64,000 nucleotides of DNA from assembly GCF_034366625.1 (NCBI RefSeq), contig NZ_JAXMIH010000023.1:124001-188000 (forward strand), read 5' to 3'. The first letter of the stretch is position 1. Each line of letters begins with the position of its first letter. This document shows, piece after piece, positions 17,505 to 25,493 of the stretch. Source of the stretch: Prosthecobacter sp. Its GTDB lineage: Bacteria > Verrucomicrobiota > Verrucomicrobiia > Verrucomicrobiales > Verrucomicrobiaceae. The position numbers and the translations under genes are program-made. Below the pieces are notes generated by a model that searched no databases, had not been told where the DNA came from, and saw nothing but the letters and a program-made list of their open reading frames with translations.

Positions 17505-17981
17505 TTGAAAAGCGTTCTTTTTGTCTGCACTGGCAACACCTGCCGCAGCCCGATGGCAGAGGCGCTGTTTCGCGATCTGGTCAAGGAGCGCGCGGATTAC
17601 CAGATTGCCAGCGCCGGTGTGGCGGCGGCTCCCGGCATGCCTGCCAGCAAGCACACCGCAGCGCTGCTCAAGGAACGCGGGATCGAGCTCTCCGGCTTCC
17701 TGAGCCGCATGCTCGAACGCGCGGACCTGGAGCGTGCCACGCACGTTTTCACCATGTCCTCGCACCACATGGCGGCGATTGCCGAGGAATTTCCGGAGCA
17801 GGTGGACAAGGTCTATCTCGTCTCCGAATTCGCCGCCGAGGATGCCCTCCGAGGCAAGGATGTCTCCGATCCCTTCGGCCAAGGCCGTGCTGCGTATGAA
17901 GAGACGCTGCGCGACTTGGAAAAAATGCTCCCCAGCCTGCTGGCCTACATCGACACGACTTGGAAAGAGCCAGAAACTTGA
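17505..17981 (+). CDS. Low molecular weight protein-tyrosine phosphatase
   Basis: 158 residues from TTG 17505, chosen because family members begin just before this strand; a GTG at 17445 would add 20 low-complexity residues. The phosphate loop CTGNTCRS puts the nucleophile at Cys8 and the Arg at 14, matching the family. The general-acid motif DPFGQG follows near the end, as in bacterial LMW-PTP. It may act on tyrosine- or arginine-phosphorylated proteins. The gene is divergent from the kinase gene, separated by about 180 bases, and is followed after 36 bases by the RpiB-GlyA fusion. Confidence 0.92.
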   Translation: MKSVLFVCTGNTCRSPMAEALFRDLVKERADYQIASAGVAAAPGMPASKHTAALLKERGIELSGFLSRMLERADLERATHVFTMSSHHMAAIAEEFPEQVDKVYLVSEFAAEDALRGKDVSDPFGQGRAAYEETLRDLEKMLPSLLAYIDTTWKEPET

Positions 17982-18017
17982 CCTCCTGACCACCTTGACC
18001 CATTGACCCCTTCACTC

Positions 18018-19709
18018 ATGTCCAACCCAACCCCACACTCCCTTGCTATTGGCTCCGATCATGGTGGCCTCGCGCTCAAAAACGCCGTCGTGGCGCATTT
18101 GAAGGCCGGTGGTTATGCCGTGGACGATCTGGGCACGCACAACATGGACTCCGTGGACTATCCGGACTACGCGGAACTTGTGAGTGAGCGTGTGCTAGAT
18201 GGCCGCGCCGATGCGGGCATCCTCGTTTGCACCACGGGCATCGGCATGTGCATCGCCGCCAACCGCCACGCGGGCATCCAGGCCTCGCTAGTGCATGACG
18301 CCGCTACCGCCGCCATCACGCGTGAGCACAACGCCTCCAACATTCTCTGCCTCGCTGGCAAAACCACCCCTGAAACCACCGCCAAAGAAATCGTCGATAC
18401 TTGGTTAACGACGCCCTTCGTCGGTGGCCGCCACGGCCGCAGAGTCGATAAAATGAACACCCAAGCCCACCCCCTCAGCATCCTCGCCACTTCCGATCCC
18501 GTCGTCGCCGAAATCATCCGCGGCGAGCAGCAGCGGCAGCAGGACCACATCGAACTCATCGCCAGCGAAAACTTCACCAGCAAGGCCGTCATGGCCGCTC
18601 AAGGCAGCTGCTTGACGAACAAGTATGCCGAAGGTTACCCAGGCAAACGTTGGTATGGTGGCTGCGAGGAAGTGGACAAGGTCGAGCAACTCGCCATCGA
18701 CCGCGCCTGCGAACTTTTCGGCGCTAAATTCGCCAACGTGCAGCCACACTCCGGCTCGCAGGCCAATGCGGCCGTCTATTTTAGCGTGCTCCAGCACGGC
18801 GACAAAGTGCTCGGCATGAATCTGGCCCATGGCGGCCACCTCACGCATGGTAATCCCGCCAACTTCTCGGGTCGTTTCTACAAGTTCTGTCAATATGGCG
18901 TCAGCCAGACCGACGAACGCATCGACTACGACGAACTCGCCGAAGTCGCCCTGCGCGAGAAGCCGAAGATGATCACCGCCGGTGCCAGCGCCTACCCGCG
19001 CATCATCGACTTCAAAAAAATGAGCGAGATCGCCAAGAGCGTCGGCGCTTATCTCTTCGTCGATATGGCCCACATCGCCGGCCTCGTCGCCGGTGGCGCG
19101 CATCCGTCACCGATGGAGCATGCCGACTTCGTCACCACCACCACTCACAAGAGCCTGCGTGGCCCGCGTGGCGGCATGATCCTCACGAACAACGAGGAAC
19201 TCGCCAAAAAGATCAACAGCCAGGTCTTCCCCGGCGTGCAGGGCGGTCCGCTCATGCATGTCATCGCCGCGAAGGCCGTCTGCTTCGGAGAATGCCTGCG
19301 TCCTGACTTCAAGGACTACACCGCCCAGGTCGTCAAAAACGCCCAGGCCCTCGCCGCCGCGCTCACCGCACTCGGCTACCGAATCGTCAGCGGCGGCACG
19401 GACAATCATCTCATGCTCGTCGATCTGCGCCCGAAAGGCCTCAACGGCAAAATCGCCAGCGAGACGCTCGACAAAGCCGCCATCACCGTGAACAAAAACG
19501 GCATCCCCTTCGACACCGAGAAGATCACCCTCGGCGGCGGCATCCGCGTCGGCACACCGGCGGTCACGACGCGCGGCATGAAAGAGCCTGAGATGAAACG
19601 GATCGCCGCCTGGATCGACCACGCCCTCAAGAATCGCGACAACGCCGCTGTGCTGGCTGAGATCCGCGACCAGGTCAGCGAGACGAACAAGCGTTTTCCG
19701 CTGCCGTAA
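18018..19709 (+). CDS. Fusion of ribose-5-phosphate isomerase B and serine hydroxymethyltransferase
   Basis: 563 residues from ATG 18018. Residues 1 to about 145 are a complete RpiB: SDHGG (13-17), [14 protein letters not shown], the active-site Cys at about 71 in CTTGIGM, and [11 protein letters not shown]. From an internal Met at about 146 a full-length GlyA follows: [75 protein letters not shown] (PLP-binding Lys) and [13 protein letters not shown]. Both active sites look intact. The frame is continuous with no stop and no clear ribosome-binding site before the internal ATG, so a single polypeptide is expected. Confidence 0.95.
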   Translation: MSNPTPHSLAIGSDHGGLALKNAVVAHLKAGGYAVDDLGTHNMDSVDYPDYAELVSERVLDGRADAGILVCTTGIGMCIAANRHAGIQASLVHDAATAAITREHNASNILCLAGKTTPETTAKEIVDTWLTTPFVGGRHGRRVDKMNTQAHPLSILATSDPVVAEIIRGEQQRQQDHIELIASENFTSKAVMAAQGSCLTNKYAEGYPGKRWYGGCEEVDKVEQLAIDRACELFGAKFANVQPHSGSQANAAVYFSVLQHGDKVLGMNLAHGGHLTHGNPANFSGRFYKFCQYGVSQTDERIDYDELAEVALREKPKMITAGASAYPRIIDFKKMSEIAKSVGAYLFVDMAHIAGLVAGGAHPSPMEHADFVTTTTHKSLRGPRGGMILTNNEELAKKINSQVFPGVQGGPLMHVIAAKAVCFGECLRPDFKDYTAQVVKNAQALAAALTALGYRIVSGGTDNHLMLVDLRPKGLNGKIASETLDKAAITVNKNGIPFDTEKITLGGGIRVGTPAVTTRGMKEPEMKRIAAWIDHALKNRDNAAVLAEIRDQVSETNKRFPLP

Positions 19710-19772
19710 GTCATCAGTGCTTCATTTTTTGCACTTCACGTTTGATCGAGTGTAGGTCATGATCCTCGGGTC

Positions 19773-21467
19773 ATGGCCTCACTCCTTTCCTCTCTCTGCG
19801 GCACCTGTGGCCGGAATTATCAATCATTGATGCTGCGCGCGGCGAAAGCCGGTGGACCGCTGTCAGGAATGGTGGGGTTGGCCGCAGATCTGGGGACGCC
19901 AGTGGCGAATTTTATTCTCTGGCTCACGATTGGAGCGGGTTGCCTGACTGTTGTCGCAGGCCTGTTGTGGTTCGGCGGACATCAGCGCAAGCTGCGTCGT
20001 GCGATGGCGGATGGCAAGGTGACGCAGGAGGAACTCGAGCAGGCCACGGAGCACAATGTTTGGAGTGTGAGCTTTGCCTTCGGCCTCGTTTCGACCGTGG
20101 TGCTGTGCCTGTTCATGGGCGCGCAAAAACTCGCGGCTGAGGAGGACAAAGGCGTGCTCGCCACACTCGTCCCCGCGCTGGAGCAGGTGCAGAAGTCGCT
20201 GTTCAAGATCGAGAAGGACGTGGTGGCGGTCAAAGAGACGACGGAGCGCATCGAAACCAAGACCGATCAGGTGCTCACGAAACTGGGGGACATGAGCGCG
20301 GTGTTTGAACAGGCCTCGAAAAGCGGCGCGATCATCGCCAATGCCACGACTCCGGCGGAGCACTACCACAACGCCCGCATGTTCGAGCTGAAGTCCGACT
20401 TCGCCAGCGCGCGCAAGAGCTACAATGCCTATCTCGCGAGCGGTGTGGACTTCATCGACCCCTATCTGGCCTACACCGACATGCTGAAAGTGCAGGACGG
20501 CCTGGAAGGCGCGCGTGAGGTCGTGGCGGCGATGCGGAAGAACAACACGAGCACGAGTTTGGAGGTCGTGGCGGCGCTGCTGTTGCCGAAGGAGCAGCGC
20601 GTCGCCGCTTTGAAGCAAGGCATCGAAAAACACGCGGATTTCGCCCCGGCGGTATATCTGCTGAGCCGCGAGTTTTCAGTGGAGAAGCTCGGCGAGCAGA
20701 CTTTGGCCGACAAACGCGAGGAAAAGGCGCTGCTGGAGCAATTTCGCGCGCTGGACGGCGCTGGGAAGTTCCAGCGCTACGTCATGGACAAGAAGCAGGC
20801 CAAGGCATGGCTCGATGACGCGGAATCACGTCTTGCCAAGCTCACGGCGATGCCTGCGGCGGTGTTGGAGAATCCGGTGACGCTTTCAGCGAATCAATCG
20901 AACCAGGGCTGGATGCTGACGCTGGGCTTCGCCGACTACAAAATCAAAAACGTCGAGTACAAGCTGGACAGCGCGGGCGAGTTCAAATCCACCGGCTTCG
21001 CCAACATGACCAATCCACAGACCGGACTGCCAATGCCGTCGCAGACCATCATGGTCGCCAGTCTCACGCCGGGTGAGCACACGCTCGAGGTTCGCTACAC
21101 TGACATGGCGGACAAAGTGAACGGGCCCTTTATCTTGAAACTGAACACGGCCGAGGCTGCTCTCAAAGCCGGCAAGTCGATGCTCGACATGACCGCCACC
21201 TCCTGGCTCAGCATTCAGAATGGGAATGTTTATTTCACCGGCGTGCTCACGCATCGCGGCATCCTCAAATCCATCCGCTACTCGTTCGACAGCGAAAAAC
21301 TCGACCAGGAGTTTCCTTTCACACCGCCAAAGCCAGGTGAAAGCCCGTATGAGATCGGCGAAGGGCTCCCCTACCTCAAAGCACCCGCCGGTTTGAAGTT
21401 TGTGGCGCTGCAATTGACCTTTATCGACGGCACACAGTCGGAGGTGAAGAAGTATCCGGCCCCGTGA
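19773..21467 (+). CDS. Two-span membrane protein with long soluble domain, unknown function
   Basis: 564 residues. Two membrane spans (FILWLTIGAGCLTVVAGLLWFG at about 48-69; VWSVSFAFGLVSTVVLCLFMG at about 92-112) flank a short charged loop. A coiled coil (VLATLVPALEQVQKSLFKIE ... TERIETKTDQVLTKLGDM) leads to a helical repeat-like region (HYHNARMFELKSDFASARKSYNAYL) that may be TPR-like, and a beta-rich C-terminus (GWMLTLGFADYKIKNVEYKLDS). No family was recognised. It starts 63 bases after the RpiB-GlyA gene on the same strand and ends nine bases before the convergent cvfB-like gene. Confidence 0.7.
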   Translation: MASLLSSLCGTCGRNYQSLMLRAAKAGGPLSGMVGLAADLGTPVANFILWLTIGAGCLTVVAGLLWFGGHQRKLRRAMADGKVTQEELEQATEHNVWSVSFAFGLVSTVVLCLFMGAQKLAAEEDKGVLATLVPALEQVQKSLFKIEKDVVAVKETTERIETKTDQVLTKLGDMSAVFEQASKSGAIIANATTPAEHYHNARMFELKSDFASARKSYNAYLASGVDFIDPYLAYTDMLKVQDGLEGAREVVAAMRKNNTSTSLEVVAALLLPKEQRVAALKQGIEKHADFAPAVYLLSREFSVEKLGEQTLADKREEKALLEQFRALDGAGKFQRYVMDKKQAKAWLDDAESRLAKLTAMPAAVLENPVTLSANQSNQGWMLTLGFADYKIKNVEYKLDSAGEFKSTGFANMTNPQTGLPMPSQTIMVASLTPGEHTLEVRYTDMADKVNGPFILKLNTAEAALKAGKSMLDMTATSWLSIQNGNVYFTGVLTHRGILKSIRYSFDSEKLDQEFPFTPPKPGESPYEIGEGLPYLKAPAGLKFVALQLTFIDGTQSEVKKYPAP

Positions 21468-21476
21468 TCAGCGTTT

Positions 21477-22352
21477 TTATTCGGACGGCTTCCAATCACC
21501 GGCCTTGGTCTCGCGAATATCCACGGCGGCAATGCCCGGACGCGTGAACTCGATGCGGCGTTGCCGATACAGGGCGCCCAGCGCCTGTTTGAAGGCCTTT
21601 TTGCTCGCTTCAAAGGTGTTGCGGATGGCTTCAGGCGGGCTGTCGTCATCGAAAGCAAGACGACCTCCACTGTTTTTCAGCGCCTCAAGGATGCGATCCG
21701 TCAGGGATGCCACACGCTGATAGCCGGAGGCATCCAGGCTGAGATCGATCTTCCCGCTGGGATGCACCATGCTGACGAATCCGTTGAGTTTTTGGCCAAT
21801 GTGCAACGGGGCGCCGACATTCGTGTGATACAGAAGCCCCAGATGCGTGCCTTCGACAATCGCATTGTATCCCAGCGGCGTGCGGGCGGTAATGAGCAGC
21901 GACACCGGCTGCGCCGGTTTGAACGGCGGCCGCTCACGGCTCAGATGCCGGTTCAATCGCGTTGTGGCGATGATGCGGTCCGTTTTCTCATCCAACAGGA
22001 TGTAGGCGACGACCTTGTCGCCCACCGAAACCTGGTCCGCCTGCTCACGAAACGGCAGCAGTAGATCCTTCAGCAGCCCCCAGTTCAGGAAGGCTCCAAT
22101 GTTGCGGTTCACGCTGACGACTTCCAGCGTCGCAAATTCACCCACGGTGGCCAGCGGTGTCTCGGTGGTGGCGACGAGACGATCTTCGGAGTCCCGATAG
22201 ATGAAGACGTCCAGCATCTCGCCAAGGCTCGTGCCCTTGGGGATGTAGCGGTTCGGCAGCAGAATCTCCCCATGCTCACCCCCATGCAGATAAACGCCGT
22301 GTGGCGTGCTGTGAAGGACGGTGAGGGAGTTGCGTTTGCCGATCTGGGCCAT
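21477..22352 (-). CDS. CvfB-type S1 RNA-binding protein
   Basis: 291 residues from ATG 22352. Tandem S1-like folds are visible: NSLTVLHSTPHGVYLHGGE, EILLPNRYIPKGTSLGEMLDVFIYRDSEDRLVATTETP, FATLEVVSVNRNIGAFLNWGLLKDLLLPFREQ, GDKVVAYILLDEKTDRIIATTRLNRHL and GFVSMVHPSGKIDLSLD. A short C-terminal winged-helix-like part ends near RIEFTRPGIAAVDI. This order is that of CvfB/YitL proteins, RNA-binding regulators first described as virulence factors in Staphylococcus. Its target here is unknown. It lies 38 bases upstream of a PQQ-propeller gene end, not clearly in one operon with it. Confidence 0.9.
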   Translation of the reverse strand: MAQIGKRNSLTVLHSTPHGVYLHGGEHGEILLPNRYIPKGTSLGEMLDVFIYRDSEDRLVATTETPLATVGEFATLEVVSVNRNIGAFLNWGLLKDLLLPFREQADQVSVGDKVVAYILLDEKTDRIIATTRLNRHLSRERPPFKPAQPVSLLITARTPLGYNAIVEGTHLGLLYHTNVGAPLHIGQKLNGFVSMVHPSGKIDLSLDASGYQRVASLTDRILEALKNSGGRLAFDDDSPPEAIRNTFEASKKAFKQALGALYRQRRIEFTRPGIAAVDIRETKAGDWKPSE

Positions 22353-22390
22353 GAACCCAGACTAGACGCGGCGGCGGATCAATCCAGCGG

Positions 22391-23605
22391 CTACTTCACC
22401 TTCACCACGACCATCTTCTCCGCATCGCGGGCATAGAGCAGGCCGTTGGCGAAGGCATCGTGACTGCGGTGGCCGGCGCGAGTGATCTGGCTGCTGCGCA
22501 GGAGTTGAAACTTTGCGGGCATGGCCTGGATGATCCACAATTCGCCGGATTCGTTGTGCAGGAGCAGCTTGTCACCGACGACGATCAAGGTGCCGCCCTG
22601 AATGCGATCCGGCGCTTCCCACGCGACTTTGCCATCGGCCACGGAGATGCAGCGCAGCGTCATGCCGCTCTCCTGCCTGCCGTGCAGGCCATAGACATAC
22701 CCATCGTGATAAACCGGCGTGGTGTAATGGCAGTCGAGAGCGTCGGCTTTTTTCCACAGATTGACCAGTTTGCGTTCCGCCTTGTTCCATTGCCACAAGG
22801 CGGCTCCGACATCGTAAGCGGCGGAAAAGAGCAGTTTGCCATCGCCACACGGCACGGGAGCGGCGGCGTTGACGGAGGCGTCGATCTCGGCGCGGAAGAA
22901 CTCATCGGCGAGCACCTTGCCATCGCTGTTCTGCGTCAAAACGATGCCGCTGCGGGTGAAGAACGCGCTCACGCTGGTGTCTTCGGGGATCAAAATCGGC
23001 GACGCATAGCCCGCCTCATGATCCGTGGCCTGCCAGACGAGTTTTCCGCTCTGCAAGTCGAGCGCGATGATGCCTGCTCCACCCTTGCCACCAACATTAA
23101 TGAGCACTTTGCCATCAGTGACGAGCGGCGAACACGCACGTCCAAAATATCCCTGCGGCGATTCGAGTTCCGTGACGGTGTCGTAGCTCCACAGCAGCTT
23201 GCCCGATTCGAAATCAAGCGTCTGCACGATGCCCTCCGGCCCATGCGTGATGACCTTGCCATCACTGACGCAGGGCACGGCACGCGGGCCGTTGTCCATG
23301 CCGAAGCTGTCGCGGTAACTTGCGGGATACGCCTGCTTCCAGATCGCTTTGCCATCGGTGGCATGGAGCGCCTCGGTGACCATGTCGGCTCCTTGGCGAT
23401 GAAACACGATCACACGTCCTTTTGAGACCACCGGCCCGGCATGGCCGCTGCCGAGTTTGCGATTCCAGAGAATTTCCGGCTCAGAGCCGCCGGTGATCAC
23501 GGCTTCATCCTGAGCGGTGGCGTCGCGTTGCGGGCCGAGAAATTGCGGCCAGTCGCCTGCGTGAAGCGAAATGGATGCGCAGAGGAGAAATAGAAGCGGG
23601 CGCAT
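22391..23605 (-). CDS. Secreted PQQ-like beta-propeller protein
   Basis: 404 residues from ATG 23605, which begins a signal peptide (MRPLLFLLCASISLHAG); the open frame to 23710 has no support. Propeller blades repeat the pattern seen in WD40-like PQQ proteins: DWPQFLGPQRD, GHAGPVVSKGRVIVFHRQG, AVPCVSDGKVITHGPEGIVQTLDFESGKLLWSY, SPLVTDGKVLINVGGKGGAGIIALDLQSGKLVWQ and VYGLHGRQESGMTLRCISVADGKVAWEA. No dehydrogenase catalytic residues are evident, so an enzymatic role is doubtful. It starts 16 bases after tsaD ends. Confidence 0.9.
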   Translation of the reverse strand: MRPLLFLLCASISLHAGDWPQFLGPQRDATAQDEAVITGGSEPEILWNRKLGSGHAGPVVSKGRVIVFHRQGADMVTEALHATDGKAIWKQAYPASYRDSFGMDNGPRAVPCVSDGKVITHGPEGIVQTLDFESGKLLWSYDTVTELESPQGYFGRACSPLVTDGKVLINVGGKGGAGIIALDLQSGKLVWQATDHEAGYASPILIPEDTSVSAFFTRSGIVLTQNSDGKVLADEFFRAEIDASVNAAAPVPCGDGKLLFSAAYDVGAALWQWNKAERKLVNLWKKADALDCHYTTPVYHDGYVYGLHGRQESGMTLRCISVADGKVAWEAPDRIQGGTLIVVGDKLLLHNESGELWIIQAMPAKFQLLRSSQITRAGHRSHDAFANGLLYARDAEKMVVVKVK

Positions 23606-23621
23606 GGGGTCTGAAGTGGGA

Positions 23622-24632
23622 TCAACTGACAAGCGAGAGGTTGGGATCGACATCGGCCTCCAACGGCGAGGAATGGCCGGTGTTGAAACGCTGCACGGCG
23701 GCAAAGGCAATCATGCCGGCATTGTCGGTGCAAAGATCAGGCCGTGCGAGCAGCAGTTGCAGGCCTTCTTTGGCGCAGCGGGCCGTCAAGGCCGCTCGCA
23801 GGCCGCGGTTGCAGCTCACACCGCCGCTGACGGTGACGAGTTTTTCGCCGCAGTGCCGGGCAGCGAGCACGAGCTTTTCAACGAGCACCTCGATGATCGC
23901 CGCCTGCACGCTGGCGCTGAGATCGGCGAGCACCTGCTCGTTGTGCAGATCGAGCCTGGGCAGTTCATACAACACGGCCGTTTTCAAGCCGCTGAAGCTG
24001 AACTCCAGACTGCGGCCATCGAGAAAGCTGCGCGGAAACGCGAAGGCAGCCGGATCACCACGCTGGGCGAGTTTGTCGATCTCCGGCCCGCCAGGGTAGG
24101 GGAGACCGATCATTTTGGCGACCTTGTCAAAGGCTTCGCCCGCCGCGTCGTCACGGGTGCGTCCTAGCAGTTCGTAGCGCGCAACGTCATGCACGCGCAC
24201 CAGCATGGTGTGACCGCCGCTGACGATGAGCGCCACACACGAACGAACAGGGCCGTTGTCATTCATAAACGGGGACAACAAATGCCCCTCCATGTGGTTC
24301 ACGGCGATGAATGGCTTGTGTTCCGCGATGGCGAGCGCCTTGGCCATTGAGGTGCCGATGAGCAGTGAACTGACCAGGCCAGGACCGTTGGTGGCGGCGA
24401 AAGCCGCTATGTCGCCGAGCTTTTTCCCTGCATCCGTCAAAACTTGCTCCACCAGCGGGCACACATGCAGGATGTGGTTTCTCGAAGCCACCTCCGGCAC
24501 CACGCCACCATACTGGCGATGGATCTCGATCTGCGAGGCGATGCGGCTCGCGATCAGCCCGCCATCCAGCGTGCAGATCGCGGCGGCGGTCTCATCGCAG
24601 GAAGATTCGAGGGCGAGCAGGCAGGAGGGCAT
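23622..24632 (-). CDS. tsaD: tRNA N6-threonylcarbamoyladenosine transferase
   Basis: 336 residues, the usual length. It transfers the threonylcarbamoyl group from TsaB/TsaC-dependent TC-AMP to A37 of ANN-decoding tRNAs. Motifs of the ASKHA/Kae1 family are visible: LALESSCDETAAAI, GGVVPEVASRNHI, FAATNGPGLVSSLLIGTS, the metal-binding HMEGH, SGGHTMLV, DDAAGEAFDKVAKMIGLPYPGGP and SGGVSCNRGLR. ATG 24632 fits the family start. The partner genes tsaB, tsaC and tsaE are not in the window. A PQQ-like propeller gene follows 16 bases later. Confidence 0.97.
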   Translation of the reverse strand: MPSCLLALESSCDETAAAICTLDGGLIASRIASQIEIHRQYGGVVPEVASRNHILHVCPLVEQVLTDAGKKLGDIAAFAATNGPGLVSSLLIGTSMAKALAIAEHKPFIAVNHMEGHLLSPFMNDNGPVRSCVALIVSGGHTMLVRVHDVARYELLGRTRDDAAGEAFDKVAKMIGLPYPGGPEIDKLAQRGDPAAFAFPRSFLDGRSLEFSFSGLKTAVLYELPRLDLHNEQVLADLSASVQAAIIEVLVEKLVLAARHCGEKLVTVSGGVSCNRGLRAALTARCAKEGLQLLLARPDLCTDNAGMIAFAAVQRFNTGHSSPLEADVDPNLSLVS

Positions 24633-24643
24633 CGTGAAATGAG

Positions 24644-24678
24644 GAATGACGAAGGGGAGGCATCAAGCAACGAGCATC
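24644..24678. repeat. Dispersed intergenic repeat, mixed types
   Basis: GAATGACGAA (24644-24653) belongs to the ATTCGNCATTC type seen at 31901, 35105 and 53001. GCATCAAGCAACGAGCATC (24660-24678) matches 18 of 19 bases of the repeat at 53879-53897. The two types sit side by side in the tsaD upstream spacer. Confidence 0.6.
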
Positions 24679-24693
24679 TGCCATCCAGTGGCC

Positions 24694-24737
24694 CAAAAAA
24701 GAAGCCGCCGTCCCCCGGTTGGGTGGGGAACGGCGGC
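24694..24737 (-). terminator. Intrinsic terminator of the 42-residue lipoprotein gene
   Basis: GCCGCCGTCCCC (from 24704) pairs with GGGGAACGGCGGC (to 24737) with one bulge or mismatch. On the minus strand the stem is followed by CTTCTTTTTTGGG, a T-rich run. It lies 22 bases after the TAG of the gene at 24760-24888. Confidence 0.85.
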
Positions 24738-24759
24738 GTGGATTCAGTTTCCTGTCAGA

Positions 24760-24888
24760 CTAGTGCTTGTGGCCTTCCTTGCAGCACGAGGCCGCTTTGG
24801 AGTCGCACGTCGCACAATCCTTCTTCGTGGCGCAGGATGCGAGAAGCATCGAGGACGCAGCGATCAGAACAGTGGCAAAACGGATCAT
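24760..24888 (-). CDS. 42-residue Cys-rich lipoprotein
   Basis: Found by reading the strand directly; short enough to be missed by gene callers. ATG 24888 to TAG 24760. A signal peptide (MIRFATVLIAASSMLLASC) ends with a lipobox and acylation Cys at 19. The mature peptide has CATKKDCATCDSKAASCC and ends in HKH, with five Cys besides or including the anchor and two terminal His, which could bind a metal. An intrinsic terminator sits just downstream, supporting expression as its own unit. No family recognised. Confidence 0.7.
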   Translation of the reverse strand: MIRFATVLIAASSMLLASCATKKDCATCDSKAASCCKEGHKH

Positions 24889-24936
24889 TTGATCTGGTGT
24901 AAGATGGTAGATCAGCCGCTTTTGGCGGCCGATGAC

Positions 24937-25041
24937 TTACTTGCCGGAGTACACCGGTGGTGGTGGCGGCGGCGGAGGGGTCTGCTGGCAGGAGCTAAGC
25001 ACGGCGGAAGCCGCGATAAGGGTGAGGATAGCGATTTTCAT
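24937..25041 (-). CDS. 34-residue proline-run lipoprotein
   Basis: ATG 25041 to stop at 24937. The signal peptide MKIAILTLIAASAVLSSC carries a lipobox; the mature peptide is QQT, eight prolines, then VYSGK. The longer open frame to 25329 reads through an intergenic region with no coding character. The gene lies 48 bases upstream of the Cys-rich lipoprotein on the same strand, so the two may be co-transcribed to the terminator at 24694. Function unknown. Confidence 0.6.
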   Translation of the reverse strand: MKIAILTLIAASAVLSSCQQTPPPPPPPPVYSGK

Positions 25042-25235
25042 GTGTGTGTGGGTGTTAACCTGTTTGTTAAGCTTCCCATCCACCAGACTCCTGGCAGCGG
25101 GATTTTCCGAGATTAACGACAACTTCTGTTTTTGCAAACAGCCAAATGCACTCTCTGCGAAAACGCGCAAGGAAGGCGCAGCGGGTGAAAAACTTGAGGT
25201 TGCCAGAATGTCAGGTGAACCAATTCGAGTAAAAG

Positions 25236-25481
25236 TCAGCCGAACGGCCCGCTCGCACCCAGCCCGTAGGCGGTTCCGACCACTTTTCCATCTGACTCCT
25301 CGAAGAAGATGCGCAGCGGTCGGCAGCACACCTCGCAGTCGTAGTCCACATCACACGGAATCTCGCCAAACGCGGGAGCGGGAACCTCAAATTCCTGAAA
25401 ACAGCTCGGACAGGTCACAGGGGTGGTGTGCATCACTGGTTTGAAACGCGCACGGATGTCACGCACACGCATTTTTCTCAT
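25236..25481 (-). CDS. CPXCG-type cysteine-rich small protein
   Basis: 81 residues from ATG 25481, 12 bases after the stop of the large upstream gene; ATG 25433 (MHTTPVTCPSC) is an alternative that matches shorter family members. Two Cys pairs, TCPSCFQEFEV and DYDCEVCCRPLRI, form the probable zinc site of the CPXCG family of small bacterial proteins. The function of the family is not established. Tight spacing suggests co-transcription with the sorbosone-dehydrogenase-like gene. Confidence 0.8.
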   Translation of the reverse strand: MRKMRVRDIRARFKPVMHTTPVTCPSCFQEFEVPAPAFGEIPCDVDYDCEVCCRPLRIFFEESDGKVVGTAYGLGASGPFG

Positions 25482-25493
25482 GGATGTAACGGA

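Noticed and set aside
24937..25329. 130-residue reading of the Pro-run lipoprotein frame
   Set aside because: The first 96 residues are intergenic translation; only the last 34 have a signal peptide and lipobox.
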